This document shows positions 24,646 to 35,356 of a DNA stretch of 64,000 nucleotides, in pieces (the first letter of the stretch is position 1; each line of letters begins with the position of its first letter). Origin of the DNA: Pseudomonas synxantha BG33R (GTDB taxonomy: Bacteria > Pseudomonadota > Gammaproteobacteria > Pseudomonadales > Pseudomonadaceae); contig NZ_CM001514.1 of the NCBI RefSeq assembly GCF_000263715.2, forward strand, positions 854,936 to 918,935, given 5' to 3'. The translations under genes and the position numbers were made by a program. A model generated the notes under the pieces. That model was not told the DNA's origin. It did no database searches and saw nothing but the letters and a program-made list of their open reading frames with translations.

Positions 24646-25569
24646 TTATGCCAGTGATATATTCAATTGTTTCATCCTGTAATACAGCGTGCGCTTAGCG
24701 ACCCCCAACTCAATTGCTACGGTATCTACACAGTGGTGGTGGCGGTACATGGATTCTTCGATCAATGCTTTTTCAATCTGTTGAAGGCGTGTCTTCAGGT
24801 CCGTCTGCGGCGGTTGCTGTCTGCATACGGGAGTTGAGAGCGGCGGGAGGCCCAAGACGAACCGTTTCGCCGTCGAACGTAGTTCGCGCACATTACCCAG
24901 CCAGGAGTGACAGAGCAGTTGATGCAGCAGGCTGTCAGGAGCCGATGGGGCACTGCATTTGAACTGCTCCGCTTCTTCCTGAACCATTTCCAGAAACAAC
25001 GGGATGATGCGTTCGCGCCGATCTCGCAGGGCGGGGAGTTCGATGTTGACCACATTCAAACGAAAGTAGAGGTCACGCCTGAAGGCGCCTTGTTCGACCA
25101 TGATTTGTAGCGACTGCTGGGCTGATGCGATGACGCGCATGTCCACGGAGATCAACCGAGTCGAGCCCAGGCGTTCCACCCCACGGCACTCCAGCACGCG
25201 CAGGAGCTTGGCTTGCAGGTTCAGGGGCATGCTGTCGATCTCATCCAGGTACAAGGTACCCAAGTGGGCAGCTTCGACGAATCCAGCCCTTGATTGTATT
25301 GCCCCGGTATAAGCCCCGCTGTTGACACCGAACAACTGGCTTTCCGCGAGGCTTTCTGGAATGGCCGCACAGTTCACGGCAACAAAATTACCGCGTCGCC
25401 CCGATAAACGATGAATCCGCTGTGCAAGAGTGTCTTTTCCGGTGCCGGTTTCTCCCAGCAACAGAATGTCAACGTTGAGCGCGGCAGTGTTGTTAAGCGT
25501 GGTTTCAATTTCCGGACCTTCGATGAGTGAAACGTCTGTTTTATTATCCTTCTGGACGTAGGTCGACAT
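24646..25569 (-). CDS. rspR: RspR, sigma54 enhancer-binding activator (HrpR/HrpS type)
   Basis: A 307-residue AAA+ activator of sigma54 promoters. There is no receiver domain: the AAA+ domain begins almost at once, with Walker A GETGTGKD (39-46), the sigma54-contact loop GAYTGA (85-90) and Walker B GTLYLDE (104-110). A Fis-type helix-turn-helix closes the protein (about 283-307). The Tyr variant of GAFTGA and the lack of an input domain are typical of HrpR/HrpS. Start 25569 has GGAG 9 bases upstream; the frame extends in-frame to 25629. Only one such gene is present, where P. syringae has hrpR and hrpS. The likely target is the sigma54 promoter of rspL. Confidence 0.93.
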   Translation of the reverse strand: MSTYVQKDNKTDVSLIEGPEIETTLNNTAALNVDILLLGETGTGKDTLAQRIHRLSGRRGNFVAVNCAAIPESLAESQLFGVNSGAYTGAIQSRAGFVEAAHLGTLYLDEIDSMPLNLQAKLLRVLECRGVERLGSTRLISVDMRVIASAQQSLQIMVEQGAFRRDLYFRLNVVNIELPALRDRRERIIPLFLEMVQEEAEQFKCSAPSAPDSLLHQLLCHSWLGNVRELRSTAKRFVLGLPPLSTPVCRQQPPQTDLKTRLQQIEKALIEESMYRHHHCVDTVAIELGVAKRTLYYRMKQLNISLA

Positions 25570-25829
25570 GAATTGATACTCCCTGTTCGCTATTACTTCA
25601 CTGTTGCAAATACGGTGTGCAAGCGCCATTTCAGTAGAACGTAGATTATAAAAGTTGTCACTCGGTGTAGAGAGGTTTAAGCGGAGGAGTGATGTAGGAA
25701 AATGATGGTAAGTTAACGTTTGTTGGTTGCAGGAATAAGTGCGGAGTTAATCGGTCGATTGGTAAGTAGGAATATTCTGAGAGTCTGTTTTTTTTGGATA
25801 TAAGTCTTTTATCATAAGCGCTCGCCCAC
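25570..25829. other. AT-rich intergenic gap, right edge of the T3SS cluster
   Basis: About 260 bases of visibly AT-rich DNA between rspR and the ychF terminator. A TATAAT (minus strand, 25645-25650) about 75 bp before rspR may be its -10 element, though no good -35 pairs with it. I see no repeat of the tRNA-Met 3' end, no integrase and no other gene. Confidence 0.5.
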
Positions 25830-25859
25830 AAAAAAGCCGATGCAATGCATCGGCTTTTT
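25830..25859 (-). terminator. Rho-independent terminator after ychF
   Basis: AAAAAGCCGATGCA-TTGCATCGGCTTTTTT read on the minus strand forms a perfect stem with a U-run, 31 bp after the ychF stop. Confidence 0.92.
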
Positions 25860-25890
25860 CTGGTCCCGCAGTCAATACCGCGGATGGTAC

Positions 25891-26991
25891 TTACACGTTA
25901 AAACGGAAGTGCATTACATCGCCATCCTTGACGACGTATTCCTTGCCTTCCAGGCGCCATTTACCGGCTTCCTTGGTACCGGCTTCACCCTTGTACTGAA
26001 TGAAGTCGTTGTAGGCGATCACTTCGGCGCGGATGAAGCCCTTTTCGAAGTCGGTGTGGATCACGCCGGCAGCTTGTGGCGCGGTAGCGCCAACCTTGAC
26101 GGTCCAGGCGCGAACTTCTTCGACACCGGCGGTGAAGTAGGTCTGCAGGTTGAGCATCTCGTAGCCGGCGCGGATCACACGGTTCAGGCCAGGCTCTTCA
26201 AGGCCCAGGGCCTCAAGAAACATATCTTTTTCTTCGCCGTCATCGAGCTCGGCGATTTCAGCTTCGATCTTGTTGCATACCGGAACAACAATGGCGCCTT
26301 CTTCCTCGGCAATGGCCTTGACCACGTCGAGCAGCGGGTTGTTCTCGAAGCCGTCTTCGGCGACGTTGGCGATGTACATCACAGGCTTGGTGGTCAGCAG
26401 GTGGAAGCCCTTGATCACAGCCTTCTCATCGGTGCCCATGCTCTTCATCAGGCTGCGTGCCGGCTTGCCTTCGGTGAAGTGAGCGATCAACTGCTCCAGC
26501 AGGCCTTTCTGGACCACTGCGTCCTTGTCTCCGCCTTTGGCGTTACGCGCGACTTTCTGCAGTTGCTTTTCGCAGCTGTCGAGGTCGGCGAAGATCAGTT
26601 CCAGGTCAATGATTTCGATGTCGCGCTTGGGGTCGACGCTGTTGGAAACGTGGATCACGTTCTCGTCTTCAAAGCAGCGGACCACATGGGCAATGGCATC
26701 GGTTTCACGGATGTTGGCCAAGAACTTGTTGCCCAGGCCTTCACCTTTGGATGCGCCAGCGACCAGACCCGCGATGTCGACGAATTCCATGGTGGTCGGC
26801 AGGATGCGCTTGGGGTTGACGATCGCCGCCAGTGCCTCCAGGCGTGGGTCCGGCATCGGCACGATGCCGCTGTTGGGTTCGATGGTGCAGAAGGGGAAGT
26901 TCTCCGCCGCAATACCGGACTTGGTCAGGGCGTTGAACAGGGTGGATTTGCCGACGTTGGGCAGGCCGACGATGCCGCAATTGAATCCCAT
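25891..26991 (-). CDS. ychF: Redox-regulated ATPase YchF (Obg family)
   Basis: A 366-residue universally conserved P-loop ATPase/GTPase associated with ribosomes and oxidative stress responses. The P-loop [18 protein letters not shown] (about 8-25), the switch region [20 protein letters not shown] (about 69-88), the coiled-coil insertion and the C-terminal TGS domain ([20 protein letters not shown] onward) are in place. The full-length product is standard. The gene is directly downstream of pth, the usual Pseudomonas order, and is the first core gene beyond the T3SS cluster. Confidence 0.97.
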   Translation of the reverse strand: MGFNCGIVGLPNVGKSTLFNALTKSGIAAENFPFCTIEPNSGIVPMPDPRLEALAAIVNPKRILPTTMEFVDIAGLVAGASKGEGLGNKFLANIRETDAIAHVVRCFEDENVIHVSNSVDPKRDIEIIDLELIFADLDSCEKQLQKVARNAKGGDKDAVVQKGLLEQLIAHFTEGKPARSLMKSMGTDEKAVIKGFHLLTTKPVMYIANVAEDGFENNPLLDVVKAIAEEEGAIVVPVCNKIEAEIAELDDGEEKDMFLEALGLEEPGLNRVIRAGYEMLNLQTYFTAGVEEVRAWTVKVGATAPQAAGVIHTDFEKGFIRAEVIAYNDFIQYKGEAGTKEAGKWRLEGKEYVVKDGDVMHFRFNV

Positions 26992-27013
26992 GGTGTTTCC
27001 CCTCGGGTAAAAG

Positions 27014-27598
27014 TCAGGCCTTCTGGCTGTGCAGGTTTTTCATCGCGCGGTTCCATTCACCGGCGAAGATATCCGGCAGCACGCCGAGGGCAAAATCGAT
27101 GCTGGCATCGAGTTTTTCCTGTTCGGCGCGTGGCGCACGACCCAGGACGAAATTTGAAACCATACTGGCAACGCCTGGGTGGCCAATGCCGAGCCGCAGA
27201 CGGTAAAAGGTATTCTGATTGCCCAGCTGCGCGATGATGTCGCGCAGGCCATTGTGCCCGCCGTGTCCGCCGCCTTGCTTGAGCTTGGCAACGCCGGGTG
27301 GCAGGTCCAGTTCGTCATGGGCCACCAGGATTTCTTCGGGTTTGATCCGGAAGAAGCCCGCGAGCGCCGCGACAGCCTGGCCGCTGCGGTTCATGTAGGT
27401 GGTGGGAATCAGTAGACGAATATCCTGACCCTGGTGCGAAAAGCGCCCGGTCAGGCCGAAATATTTGCGATCGGCCACAAGGTTGATGCCTTGGGCGTGG
27501 GCGATGCGCTCAACAAAAAGGGCCCCCGCGTTATGCCGGGTCTGTTCGTATTCGGCGCCTGGATTTCCCAGGCCAACGATCAGTTTAATGGCAGTCAC
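27014..27598 (-). CDS. pth: Peptidyl-tRNA hydrolase
   Basis: A 194-residue esterase that frees stalled peptidyl-tRNAs in the cytoplasm. The N-terminal [20 protein letters not shown] carries the catalytic His (residue 23) and the Asn region. [13 protein letters not shown] and [20 protein letters not shown] with HNGLRDI are conserved. It is cotranscribed with ychF (22 bp gap). Confidence 0.97.
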   Translation of the reverse strand: MTAIKLIVGLGNPGAEYEQTRHNAGALFVERIAHAQGINLVADRKYFGLTGRFSHQGQDIRLLIPTTYMNRSGQAVAALAGFFRIKPEEILVAHDELDLPPGVAKLKQGGGHGGHNGLRDIIAQLGNQNTFYRLRLGIGHPGVASMVSNFVLGRAPRAEQEKLDASIDFALGVLPDIFAGEWNRAMKNLHSQKA

Positions 27599-27765
27599 GA
27601 CAGGGGCCCTTCCTTTGGAGTTGTGGATAACATCGCTACACCAGCGTGCGGCGAAAGTGGACGACAGGAGCTCACTTATCCAGAGATAAACTTCGCGTTG
27701 TTGCCCGCTTTCTCGCTACGTTTCGGTCCGCGATGTTCCCTCAAGCTCCTTCGTTGCAGAGTGTA

Positions 27766-28371
27766 TTACTCGGCAGCGGTTTCGCCGGCTTCATCTTCTG
27801 CTACAACACGTGGCGCGTGGACGTTGGCAACAGCCTTGTCGTCGTTGTGAGCCAGTGCAACGAACTCAACGCCTTTAGGGGCCTTGAGGTCGGACAGGTG
27901 GATGATGGTGCCGATTTCAGCAGCCGACAGGTCGACTTCGATGAACTCAGGCAGGTCTTTCGGCAGGCAGCTTACTTCCAGCTCGGTAGTGGTGTGAGAA
28001 ACAACGCCACCTTTCTTGACTGGAGCTTCTTCGCCAACAAAGTGCACAGGTACGATAGCGGTCAGTTTCTGACCGGCTACAACGCGTACGAAGTCAGCGT
28101 GCAGTACGTGGCCCTTGGAAGGGTGGCGCTGCAGGGCCTTGATGATAACGTTCTGCTTTTTGCCGCCAACGTTCAGTTCGATAACGTGGCTGTAGGCAGC
28201 GTCGTTTTCGAGAAGTTTGGCAACTTCTTTGGCCAGCATGCTGATGGATTCAGGGGCTTTGTCGCCACCGTAAACTACAGCTGGAACCAGGCTTGCGAGA
28301 CGACGCAGGCGGCGGCTCGCACCTTTCCCCAGGTCGGAACGCACTTCAGCATTCAGAGTAAAATCGTTCAT
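27766..28371 (-). CDS. rplY: 50S ribosomal protein L25/general stress protein Ctc
   Basis: A 201-residue long form (CTC type) of L25, which binds 5S rRNA. The start [20 protein letters not shown] has GGAG 7 bases upstream; an ATG at 28395 in frame is less likely. The N-terminal L25 domain (about 1-95) is followed by the C-terminal TL5/CTC beta domain. The length is normal for Pseudomonas. It lies between pth and prs. Confidence 0.96.
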   Translation of the reverse strand: MNDFTLNAEVRSDLGKGASRRLRRLASLVPAVVYGGDKAPESISMLAKEVAKLLENDAAYSHVIELNVGGKKQNVIIKALQRHPSKGHVLHADFVRVVAGQKLTAIVPVHFVGEEAPVKKGGVVSHTTTELEVSCLPKDLPEFIEVDLSAAEIGTIIHLSDLKAPKGVEFVALAHNDDKAVANVHAPRVVAEDEAGETAAE

Positions 28372-28436
28372 GTTGTATCTCCAAAATAACCACATTCGCC
28401 CCAGCGTTTGCGACCAGCGCTAAAGGCGATATGGGC

Positions 28437-28479
28437 AAAAAAGCCCCGCCCCAACAGTATGTTGGGGCGGGGCGCTTTT
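28437..28479 (-). terminator. Rho-independent terminator after prs
   Basis: A GC-rich perfect stem (GCCCCGCCCCAAC with GTTGGGGCGGGGC) flanked by A- and T-runs, between prs and rplY. Confidence 0.93.
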
Positions 28480-28509
28480 CGTCAGTGAGGTGCTCCGAAG
28501 GTTTGACCC

Positions 28510-29451
28510 TTAACGGAACATCGCGCTGATCGATTCTTCATTGCTGATGCGGCGAACCGCTTCGGCAACTACCGGTGCGATATCCAGTTGACGGATACGC
28601 GAACAGGCTTGAGCAGCAGCGGACAACGGGATGGTGTTAGTCACCACCAGTTCGTCCAGCATGGAGTTCTCGATGTTCTCGATCGCTCGGCCCGACAGCA
28701 CAGGGTGTGTGCAGTAGGCGAAGACTTTTGCAGCACCGTGCTCTTTCAGGGCTTTCGCCGCGTGGCACAGGGTGCCGGCGGTGTCGACCATGTCATCAAC
28801 CAGAATACAGGTACGCCCTTCGACATCACCGATGATATGCATCACTTCAGAGTGATTGGCTTTTTCACGGCGTTTATCGATGATCCCGAGGTCCACGCCC
28901 AGGGATTTGGCAACGGCCCGTGCACGCACGACGCCACCAATGTCCGGGGACACGATCATCAGGTTTTCAAAGCGCTGGTCTTCGATGTCATCCACCAGAA
29001 CGGGGGAGCCGTAGATGTTATCTACCGGAATATCGAAGAACCCCTGGATTTGGTCAGCGTGCAGGTCAACCGTGAGAACACGGTCGATGCCTACCACGGT
29101 CAGCATGTCAGCAACGACTTTCGCGCTGATAGCCACACGTGCGGAACGCGGACGGCGATCCTGACGGGCATAACCAAAGTAAGGGATTACAGCTGTGATT
29201 CGAGTCGCTGAGGAGCGGCGGAAGGCATCAGCCATCACGACGAGTTCCATCAGGTTATCGTTGGTCGGAGCGCAGGTCGGCTGAATAATGAAGACGTCTT
29301 TACCGCGGACATTTTCATTGATCTCGGCTGTAATTTCGCCGTCGGAAAACTTACCGACAGAGATGTCACCGAGAGGGATATGCAGCTGACGTACGACACG
29401 TCGAGCCAGATCGGGGTTGGCATTCCCCGTAAAGACCATCATCTTGGACAC
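28510..29451 (-). CDS. prs: Ribose-phosphate pyrophosphokinase
   Basis: A 313-residue PRPP synthase that makes phosphoribosyl pyrophosphate from ribose-5-phosphate and ATP for nucleotide, His and Trp synthesis. The flexible-loop region [20 protein letters not shown], the metal-site [18 protein letters not shown] and the PRPP-binding loop [18 protein letters not shown] are present. It lies just downstream of tRNA-Gln in the conserved Pseudomonas order. Confidence 0.98.
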   Translation of the reverse strand: MSKMMVFTGNANPDLARRVVRQLHIPLGDISVGKFSDGEITAEINENVRGKDVFIIQPTCAPTNDNLMELVVMADAFRRSSATRITAVIPYFGYARQDRRPRSARVAISAKVVADMLTVVGIDRVLTVDLHADQIQGFFDIPVDNIYGSPVLVDDIEDQRFENLMIVSPDIGGVVRARAVAKSLGVDLGIIDKRREKANHSEVMHIIGDVEGRTCILVDDMVDTAGTLCHAAKALKEHGAAKVFAYCTHPVLSGRAIENIENSMLDELVVTNTIPLSAAAQACSRIRQLDIAPVVAEAVRRISNEESISAMFR

Positions 29452-29497
29452 GCGCAGTACCTAGAGGCTGAGGGTAACCTGGATGAGTATTAGAAAA

Positions 29498-29572
29498 TGG
29501 CAGGGGCGGCTGGATTCGAACCAACGCATGGCAGGATCAAAACCTGCTGCCTTACCGCTTGGCGACGCCCCT
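29498..29572 (-). tRNA. tRNA-Gln (anticodon TTG)
   Basis: The 75-base cloverleaf has acceptor stem AGGGGCG/CGCCCCT, D arm GCCAAGCGGTAAGGC, anticodon arm GCAGG-TTTTGAT-CCTGC (anticodon TTG), T arm GGTTCGAATCC and encoded CCA. It lies between ispE and prs on the same strand. Confidence 0.97.
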
Positions 29573-29608
29573 GTATCTGTTGCAACGAGTGCCTAACACT
29601 CGATTCCT

Positions 29609-30457
29609 TTAGAGCAGACTTTGCAGCTTGCGATGCAACATCGAAACGTTGCTTCCCTTTGCTACAAACCCTGTAAGGGTCTCTGTAAGAAGGGCCGAGA
29701 CTTTATCAGCTTCAGCTTTGCTTGGGAAGCCCCCAAACACACAACTTCCAGTTCCGGTTAATTTTGCTTCGGTAAATTTACCTAACAAATTCAAAGCGTT
29801 ACGTACCTCTGGATAACGCCTTGCTACAACCGGTAAGCAGTCATTTCGACTGTTTCCCTTGGGAACGGGGCGCACTTTAATGGGAGAAGAGTTACGTGTC
29901 AACAACGGATCTGAAAAAATTTCTGCTGTACTTACAGATACTTGCGGCACAAGCACGACATACCAGGGTTCTTCGGGTTCTACAGGGGTAAGTTTCTCCC
30001 CTACGCCCTCAGCAAACGCGGCGTGGCCACGCACGAAAACCGGGACGTCCGCGCCCAGCGCCAGGCCCAGCGCAGCCAGGCGATCGTGGTCCCAGCCCAG
30101 TTGCCACAAGTGGTTCAGCCCCAGCAACGTCGTTGCAGCATTCGAACTCCCACCCCCGATGCCACCGCCCATGGGCAGGATTTTGTCGATCCAGATATCT
30201 ATCCCGAGCCGGCAGCCGGATTGTTGCTGAAGTTTTTTCGCCGCCTTCACGATCAGATTGCTGTCGTGGGGCACGCCTTCGAATTCGGTGTGCAGCTGGA
30301 TCACGCCATCGTCGCGTACGGCGAAGGTCAGCTCATCGCCATAGTCGAGGAACTGAAAGAGGGTCTGCAGCTCGTGATAGCCATCTTCACGGCGACCAAG
30401 AATATGCAGCATCAGATTGAGTTTCGCAGGCGAGGGCAGGGTCAGGCGTTCTGTCAC
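29609..30457 (-). CDS. ispE: 4-diphosphocytidyl-2-C-methyl-D-erythritol kinase
   Basis: A 282-residue GHMP-family kinase of the MEP isoprenoid pathway, phosphorylating CDP-methylerythritol. The N-terminal [20 protein letters not shown] with its active-site Lys, the ATP-binding loop [20 protein letters not shown] and the C-terminal [13 protein letters not shown] glycine-rich block are intact. It is separated by one base from lolB, so the two are probably one operon ending near tRNA-Gln. Confidence 0.97.
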   Translation of the reverse strand: MTERLTLPSPAKLNLMLHILGRREDGYHELQTLFQFLDYGDELTFAVRDDGVIQLHTEFEGVPHDSNLIVKAAKKLQQQSGCRLGIDIWIDKILPMGGGIGGGSSNAATTLLGLNHLWQLGWDHDRLAALGLALGADVPVFVRGHAAFAEGVGEKLTPVEPEEPWYVVLVPQVSVSTAEIFSDPLLTRNSSPIKVRPVPKGNSRNDCLPVVARRYPEVRNALNLLGKFTEAKLTGTGSCVFGGFPSKAEADKVSALLTETLTGFVAKGSNVSMLHRKLQSLL

Positions 30458-30458
30458 G

Positions 30459-31076
30459 TTATTGCCCCAACTTGCGCGGTTGCCAGTCCTTGATCACCAA
30501 CGTGACATCAAGGTCGGTGCCGTGCAGCTTGATGCGCTCGGGCAGCCAATAGCCGTTCTGTTGCACGTAGCTCAGGTACTCCACCTGCCAGCCGTCCTGC
30601 TCCAGGGAGGCAAGGCGACTGTCGCCATTGAGGCTCAGGCGACTTTTGCTCTCGGGCGCTGGAAGACCGCGCACCCACCAGACCAAATGCGAGACAGGCA
30701 GCTTCCAGCCGATCTGCTGCTCCAGCAGTTCCTCCGGGGAGGTCGCTTCATAGCGGCCCTGGTTGGCCACTTCCAGGCTCACTTGCCCCGGCCGGCCCGT
30801 CAGGCGAGCCGCCCCCCGGCCCAGCGGGCCCGAGAGGCGAATGTCGTAATAATCCTGGCGTTGCAGCCAGAACAGGGTGCCGCTGCCGGAATCTTTCGGC
30901 GCGCGAACCCCGACCTTGCCCTCGATCTGCCAGCCGTCGATGCTGCTGAGCTGATCCTTGTGTTGTTGCCATTGCGCCGGGTTGCCCTGGCCTTCAACGG
31001 ATTCACGGGTGCCTACGCCCGCGCAACCGGCGAGCAGGGCGATAAAACTGAAGACGATAATGTGGCGAAAGAACAT
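30459..31076 (-). CDS. lolB: Outer-membrane lipoprotein receptor LolB
   Basis: A 205-residue lipoprotein that receives lipoproteins from LolA and inserts them in the outer membrane. It has a signal with lipobox LLAGC (Cys 18), a LolA/LolB half-barrel ([20 protein letters not shown]) and the [17 protein letters not shown] region typical of LolB. The gene lies between a TPR lipoprotein gene (4 bp gap) and ispE. Confidence 0.95.
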   Translation of the reverse strand: MFFRHIIVFSFIALLAGCAGVGTRESVEGQGNPAQWQQHKDQLSSIDGWQIEGKVGVRAPKDSGSGTLFWLQRQDYYDIRLSGPLGRGAARLTGRPGQVSLEVANQGRYEATSPEELLEQQIGWKLPVSHLVWWVRGLPAPESKSRLSLNGDSRLASLEQDGWQVEYLSYVQQNGYWLPERIKLHGTDLDVTLVIKDWQPRKLGQ

Positions 31077-31080
31077 AAGC

Positions 31081-32805
31081 TTAAAGGGTCTCGGATCCGG
31101 TCAGGCGCTTGATGGTGCCGCGCAGGATTGGGCTTTCGGGTTGTTCCTTGAGGAATTTTTCCCAGATTTGTCGTGCTTCGCGTTGCTCGCCCTTGGCCCA
31201 GAGCACTTCGCCCAGGTGTGCGGCAACTTCTTGATCGGGAAAGCGCTCCAGTGCCTGGCGCAGCAAGCGCTCGGCCTCGTCGAGGTTGCCCAGGCGGTAA
31301 TTCACCCAGCCCAGGCTGTCGAGTACGGCCGGGTCTTCAGGGTTGAGCGCATGGGCCTGTTCGATCAGTACCTTGGCTTCGGCGTAACGCGTGGTGCGGT
31401 CGGACAAGGTGTAACCCAGGGCGTTGAGTGCCATGGCGTTATCCGGGTCGCGCTTGATGATCAGGCGCAGGTCCTTTTCCAGTTGGGCCAGGTCATTGCG
31501 TTTTTCAGCCTGCATGGCGCGGGTGTACAGCAGGTTCAAATCGTCGGGATATTGCAATAACGCTTGTTGCAGCAGCTTCCAGGCGCGTTCGCCCTGCTTG
31601 TTGGCCGATAAGGTCTCGGCCTGGATCAAGTACAGCTGGATGGCGTAGTCCGGCTCGGCATCGCGGGCCGCGGCCAGGCGTTTTTCCGCTTCGTCGGTAC
31701 GGCCATTGCTCATCAGGATGTCGGCCTGGCGCAACTGGGCGGGCAGGTAGTCATTGCCGGGGCCGACCTGGGCGTACTCGAGCAGGGCGGCCTGCGGGTC
31801 GTTGCGTTCTTCAGCAATGCGGCCCAGGTTCAGGTGCGCCGAGTCGACATGGCTGTCACGTTCAATCAACTGTTCCAGGTAGCCCTTGGCCTCATCCCAG
31901 GCTTTGGCTTCCAGGCACACCAGGGCCAGCGAATAGCGCAGTTCGTCGTCGTCGGGGTATTGCTGGACCAGGTTGGCGAACTGCACTTTGGCGTCTTCCA
32001 TGCGGTCCTGCTCAACCAGCATTCGCGCATAAGTCAGGCGCAGGCGCTTGTCGTCCGGGTATTTCTTGATGCTTTTTTCCAGCAGAGGAATCGCTTCCTT
32101 GCCGCGGTTGAGGTTCTGCAGCAGGCGTGCTCGCAGCAGAATTGGCGCGATCTCGCCGTCTTCCGGCGGGTTTTGCTCAAGCAATTTGAGTGCGGCGTCG
32201 GCTTCGTCATCCTGTTGCAACAGCAAGGCTTTGCCGAAAATCAGCTGGCTGTTCTTCGGATGCTTTTGCAGCAGGCGGTCGAAGCTCTTCATCAGGCCAT
32301 TGCGGGTGTCCTGATCGGTGTCGGCGGCCGACAGCGCCAGGAAATCGAAATGCGTGTCGCCCTTGCCCTGCAGGACTTTCTCCATATAGACCATAGAGTC
32401 GTCATAGCGGCCCGCGCGCGCCAGTTGCACGGCGGCGGCGCGCTGGGCTTCCAGATCGTCGGGGGCATTTTTTGCCCAGATCAGCGACGTATCCAGCGCA
32501 GCCTGGTCGGCGCCCAGGTATTCAGCGATGCGAAACGCCCGCTCGGAAATGCCCGGATCCTGGGTGTTGATGGCCTGGGTCACGTAATTATCCAGCGCAA
32601 TATCGAAACGATTACGCTGGCCGGCCAGTTCCGCCGTCAGCAGGCTGTAGATCGTTTCTTCACTGAACGAGGAATAAACCTTGGGCTTTTCAGGGGCGGG
32701 GGAGGTGTCTTCTACCGGCGGCGTAGCCTCCGGCGACACGGGTGCCATGGCCTGGCAGCCGCTGAGAAAGACAAAAGCAAGGAGCAACGCGGAAGATCTA
32801 TTCAT
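31081..32805 (-). CDS. Tetratricopeptide-repeat lipoprotein
   Basis: A 574-residue protein with signal and lipobox LSGC (Cys 17) followed by many degenerate TPR units ([60 protein letters not shown]). It is the conserved gene upstream of lolB in Pseudomonas. TPRs suggest a scaffold for a periplasmic or outer-membrane complex. The precise role is unknown. It is divergent from hemA. Confidence 0.9.
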   Translation of the reverse strand: MNRSSALLLAFVFLSGCQAMAPVSPEATPPVEDTSPAPEKPKVYSSFSEETIYSLLTAELAGQRNRFDIALDNYVTQAINTQDPGISERAFRIAEYLGADQAALDTSLIWAKNAPDDLEAQRAAAVQLARAGRYDDSMVYMEKVLQGKGDTHFDFLALSAADTDQDTRNGLMKSFDRLLQKHPKNSQLIFGKALLLQQDDEADAALKLLEQNPPEDGEIAPILLRARLLQNLNRGKEAIPLLEKSIKKYPDDKRLRLTYARMLVEQDRMEDAKVQFANLVQQYPDDDELRYSLALVCLEAKAWDEAKGYLEQLIERDSHVDSAHLNLGRIAEERNDPQAALLEYAQVGPGNDYLPAQLRQADILMSNGRTDEAEKRLAAARDAEPDYAIQLYLIQAETLSANKQGERAWKLLQQALLQYPDDLNLLYTRAMQAEKRNDLAQLEKDLRLIIKRDPDNAMALNALGYTLSDRTTRYAEAKVLIEQAHALNPEDPAVLDSLGWVNYRLGNLDEAERLLRQALERFPDQEVAAHLGEVLWAKGEQREARQIWEKFLKEQPESPILRGTIKRLTGSETL

Positions 32806-32987
32806 ATAGGAAGAGGACGACTAACCTGCGGTCGGATCATCATGACACAAGCCTTCGGCCAAACATAACCGAGTCTCAGTGGAGGCCTTTATAGGCATAA
32901 CGCATTAGGACAATAGACGACGGTGGTTGTTCTGGATCTTTCGAAGTAGGACAATTGTCGGCTTCCCGACATCATCAGCGATATTGA

Positions 32988-34277
32988 ATGGCCTTCCTCG
33001 CACTCGGTATTAACCACAAGACTGCCTCCGTAGACGTGCGCGAGCGCGTGGCGTTTACGCCAGAGCAGTTGGTTGAGGCCTTGCAGCAGCTCTGCCGGCT
33101 CACCGACAGCCGCGAAGCTGCGATCCTTTCGACCTGCAATCGCAGCGAGCTCTATATAGAGCAGGAACATCTTTGCGCGGATGTGGTACTGCGCTGGCTG
33201 GCCGATTATCACCATTTGAGCCTCGATGACCTGCGCGCCAGTGCCTATGTGCATGAAGAGGATGCGGCAGTTCGTCACATGATGCGTGTGGCGGCCGGTC
33301 TCGACTCGCTGGTGTTGGGCGAACCGCAAATTCTTGGCCAGATGAAGTCTGCCTATGCTGTAGCGCGTGAGGCCGGCACGGTCGGTCCGCTGCTGGGGCG
33401 CCTGTTCCAGGCCACCTTCAATTCGGCCAAGCAGGTGCGTACCGACACGGCTATCGGCGAAAACCCGGTGTCGGTGGCCTTTGCCGCTGTCAGCCTGGCC
33501 AAGCAGATTTTCAGCGATTTGCAGCGCAGCCAGGCGCTGCTGATCGGTGCCGGTGAAACCATTACCCTGGTAGCCCGGCACCTGCACGATTTAGGCGTGA
33601 AGCGCATCGTTGTCGCCAACCGCACGCTCGAACGGGCGAGTATCCTCGCTGAACAGTTCGGTGCTCATGCCGTGCTGTTGTCAGACATTCCGGCTGAACT
33701 GGTGCGCAGTGATATCGTTATCAGCTCCACCGCCAGTCAGTTGCCGATCCTCGGCAAAGGTGCGGTCGAGAGCGCGTTGAAACTGCGCAAGCACAAGCCG
33801 ATCTTCATGGTGGATATCGCCGTTCCCCGGGATATCGAACCCGAAGTCGGCGAGTTGGACGACGTTTACCTCTATAGCGTCGACGATTTGCATGAAGTGG
33901 TCGCCGAGAACCTCAAGAGCCGCCAGGGGGCCGCCCAGGCCGCCGAGGAGATGGTCAGCACCGGTGCTGAAGATTTCATGGTGCGCCTGCGTGAATTGGC
34001 GGCGGTGGATGTGCTCAAGGCGTATCGTCAGCAGGGCGAACGCCTGCGTGATGAAGAGTTGCTCAAGGCCCAGCGTCTGCTCGCCAACGGCAGCAGCGCC
34101 GAAGAGGTGCTGATGCAATTGGCCCGTGGCCTGACCAACAAACTGCTCCATGCACCCAGCGTTCAGTTGAAAAAGCTTACCGCCGAAGGCCGCCTCGATG
34201 CGCTGGCCATGGCTCAGGAACTCTTTGCCCTCGGTGAGGGCGCGTCAGACAGCTCTTCGGATAAAAAACCGCAATGA
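32988..34277 (+). CDS. hemA: Glutamyl-tRNA reductase
   Basis: A 429-residue NADPH-dependent enzyme that reduces glutamyl-tRNA to glutamate-1-semialdehyde, the first committed step of tetrapyrrole synthesis. The catalytic Cys 50 lies in STCNRSELY, with [18 protein letters not shown] and the NADPH domain ([30 protein letters not shown]) following. First gene of a plus-strand row hemA-prfA-prmC-moeB-murI, with overlapping or abutting ends. Confidence 0.98.
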   Translation: MAFLALGINHKTASVDVRERVAFTPEQLVEALQQLCRLTDSREAAILSTCNRSELYIEQEHLCADVVLRWLADYHHLSLDDLRASAYVHEEDAAVRHMMRVAAGLDSLVLGEPQILGQMKSAYAVAREAGTVGPLLGRLFQATFNSAKQVRTDTAIGENPVSVAFAAVSLAKQIFSDLQRSQALLIGAGETITLVARHLHDLGVKRIVVANRTLERASILAEQFGAHAVLLSDIPAELVRSDIVISSTASQLPILGKGAVESALKLRKHKPIFMVDIAVPRDIEPEVGELDDVYLYSVDDLHEVVAENLKSRQGAAQAAEEMVSTGAEDFMVRLRELAAVDVLKAYRQQGERLRDEELLKAQRLLANGSSAEEVLMQLARGLTNKLLHAPSVQLKKLTAEGRLDALAMAQELFALGEGASDSSSDKKPQ

Positions 34278-35356
34278 AAGCGTCACTGCTCAATAAACTG
34301 GACGTGCTCCAGGACCGTTTCGAAGAACTGACCGCTTTGCTCGGCGACGGCGAGGTCATTTCTGATCAGGCCAAGTTTCGCGCTTATTCCAAGGAGTACG
34401 CCGAAGTTGAGCCGATTGTAGCCACCTACAAACATCTCAGCAAAGTGCAGGCTGACCTCGAAGGCGCCCAGGCGCTGCTCAAGGACAATGACCCGGACAT
34501 GCGTGAAATGGCCGTGGAAGAAGTCCGCGAGGCCAAGGAAAAACTCGCCGAACTGGAAGGCGACCTGCAACGCATGCTGCTGCCCAAGGACCCCAACGAC
34601 GGGCGCAACGTGTTCCTCGAAATCCGCGCCGGTACCGGTGGCGACGAGGCGGCGATTTTCTCCGGCGACCTGTTCCGCATGTATTCGCGCTACGCCGAAC
34701 GACGCGGCTGGCGGGTCGAGATCCTGTCCGAGAACGAAGGTGAACACGGTGGCTATAAAGAAGTCATTGCTCGGGTCGAAGGTGACAACGTCTACGGCAA
34801 GCTGAAGTTCGAATCCGGCGCCCACCGTGTGCAGCGTGTCCCTGCGACTGAGTCCCAGGGCCGTATCCATACCTCGGCGTGCACCGTGGCGGTGTTGCCT
34901 GAGCCGGACGAGCAGGAAGCCATCGAGATCAACCCCGCGGACTTGCGTGTCGACACCTACCGCTCGTCGGGCGCCGGTGGCCAGCACGTCAACAAGACCG
35001 ACTCGGCGATTCGGATTACCCACTTGCCGTCGGGCATCGTGGTGGAATGCCAGGAAGAACGTTCCCAGCACAAGAACCGGGCGCGGGCCATGTCCTGGCT
35101 GTCGGCCAAATTGAACGACCAGCAAACCAGCGCCGCCGCCAACGCGATTGCCAGCGAGCGTAAGCTGCTGGTGGGCTCGGGCGATCGCTCCGAGCGCATC
35201 CGAACCTACAACTTTGCCCAAGGCCGGGTAACCGACCATCGTGTCAATCTCACCCTTTATTCCCTGGATGAGATTCTCGCCGGTGGCGTGGATGCGGTAA
35301 TCGAGCCGTTGCTCGCCGAATATCAGGCGGATCAACTGGCCGCGATAGGTGAATAA
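34274..35356 (+). CDS. prfA: Peptide chain release factor 1
   Basis: A 360-residue release factor reading UAA/UAG. The GGQ motif that reaches the ribosomal peptidyl-transferase centre is at residues 235-237, in [19 protein letters not shown], and is followed by the C-terminal domain. The stop-codon recognition tripeptide region is intact ([20 protein letters not shown]). It overlaps hemA by 4 bp and abuts prmC, whose product methylates the GGQ glutamine. Confidence 0.98.
   Translation: MKASLLNKLDVLQDRFEELTALLGDGEVISDQAKFRAYSKEYAEVEPIVATYKHLSKVQADLEGAQALLKDNDPDMREMAVEEVREAKEKLAELEGDLQRMLLPKDPNDGRNVFLEIRAGTGGDEAAIFSGDLFRMYSRYAERRGWRVEILSENEGEHGGYKEVIARVEGDNVYGKLKFESGAHRVQRVPATESQGRIHTSACTVAVLPEPDEQEAIEINPADLRVDTYRSSGAGGQHVNKTDSAIRITHLPSGIVVECQEERSQHKNRARAMSWLSAKLNDQQTSAAANAIASERKLLVGSGDRSERIRTYNFAQGRVTDHRVNLTLYSLDEILAGGVDAVIEPLLAEYQADQLAAIGE

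Noticed and set aside
25570..25829. Possible att repeat of tRNA-Met at the right edge of the T3SS cluster
   Set aside because: I looked for the tRNA 3' end sequence in the gap and found no copy.
25840..27237. Open frame of 465 codons on the plus strand
   Set aside because: It is antisense to the certain ychF gene and part of pth; no motif is recognisable.
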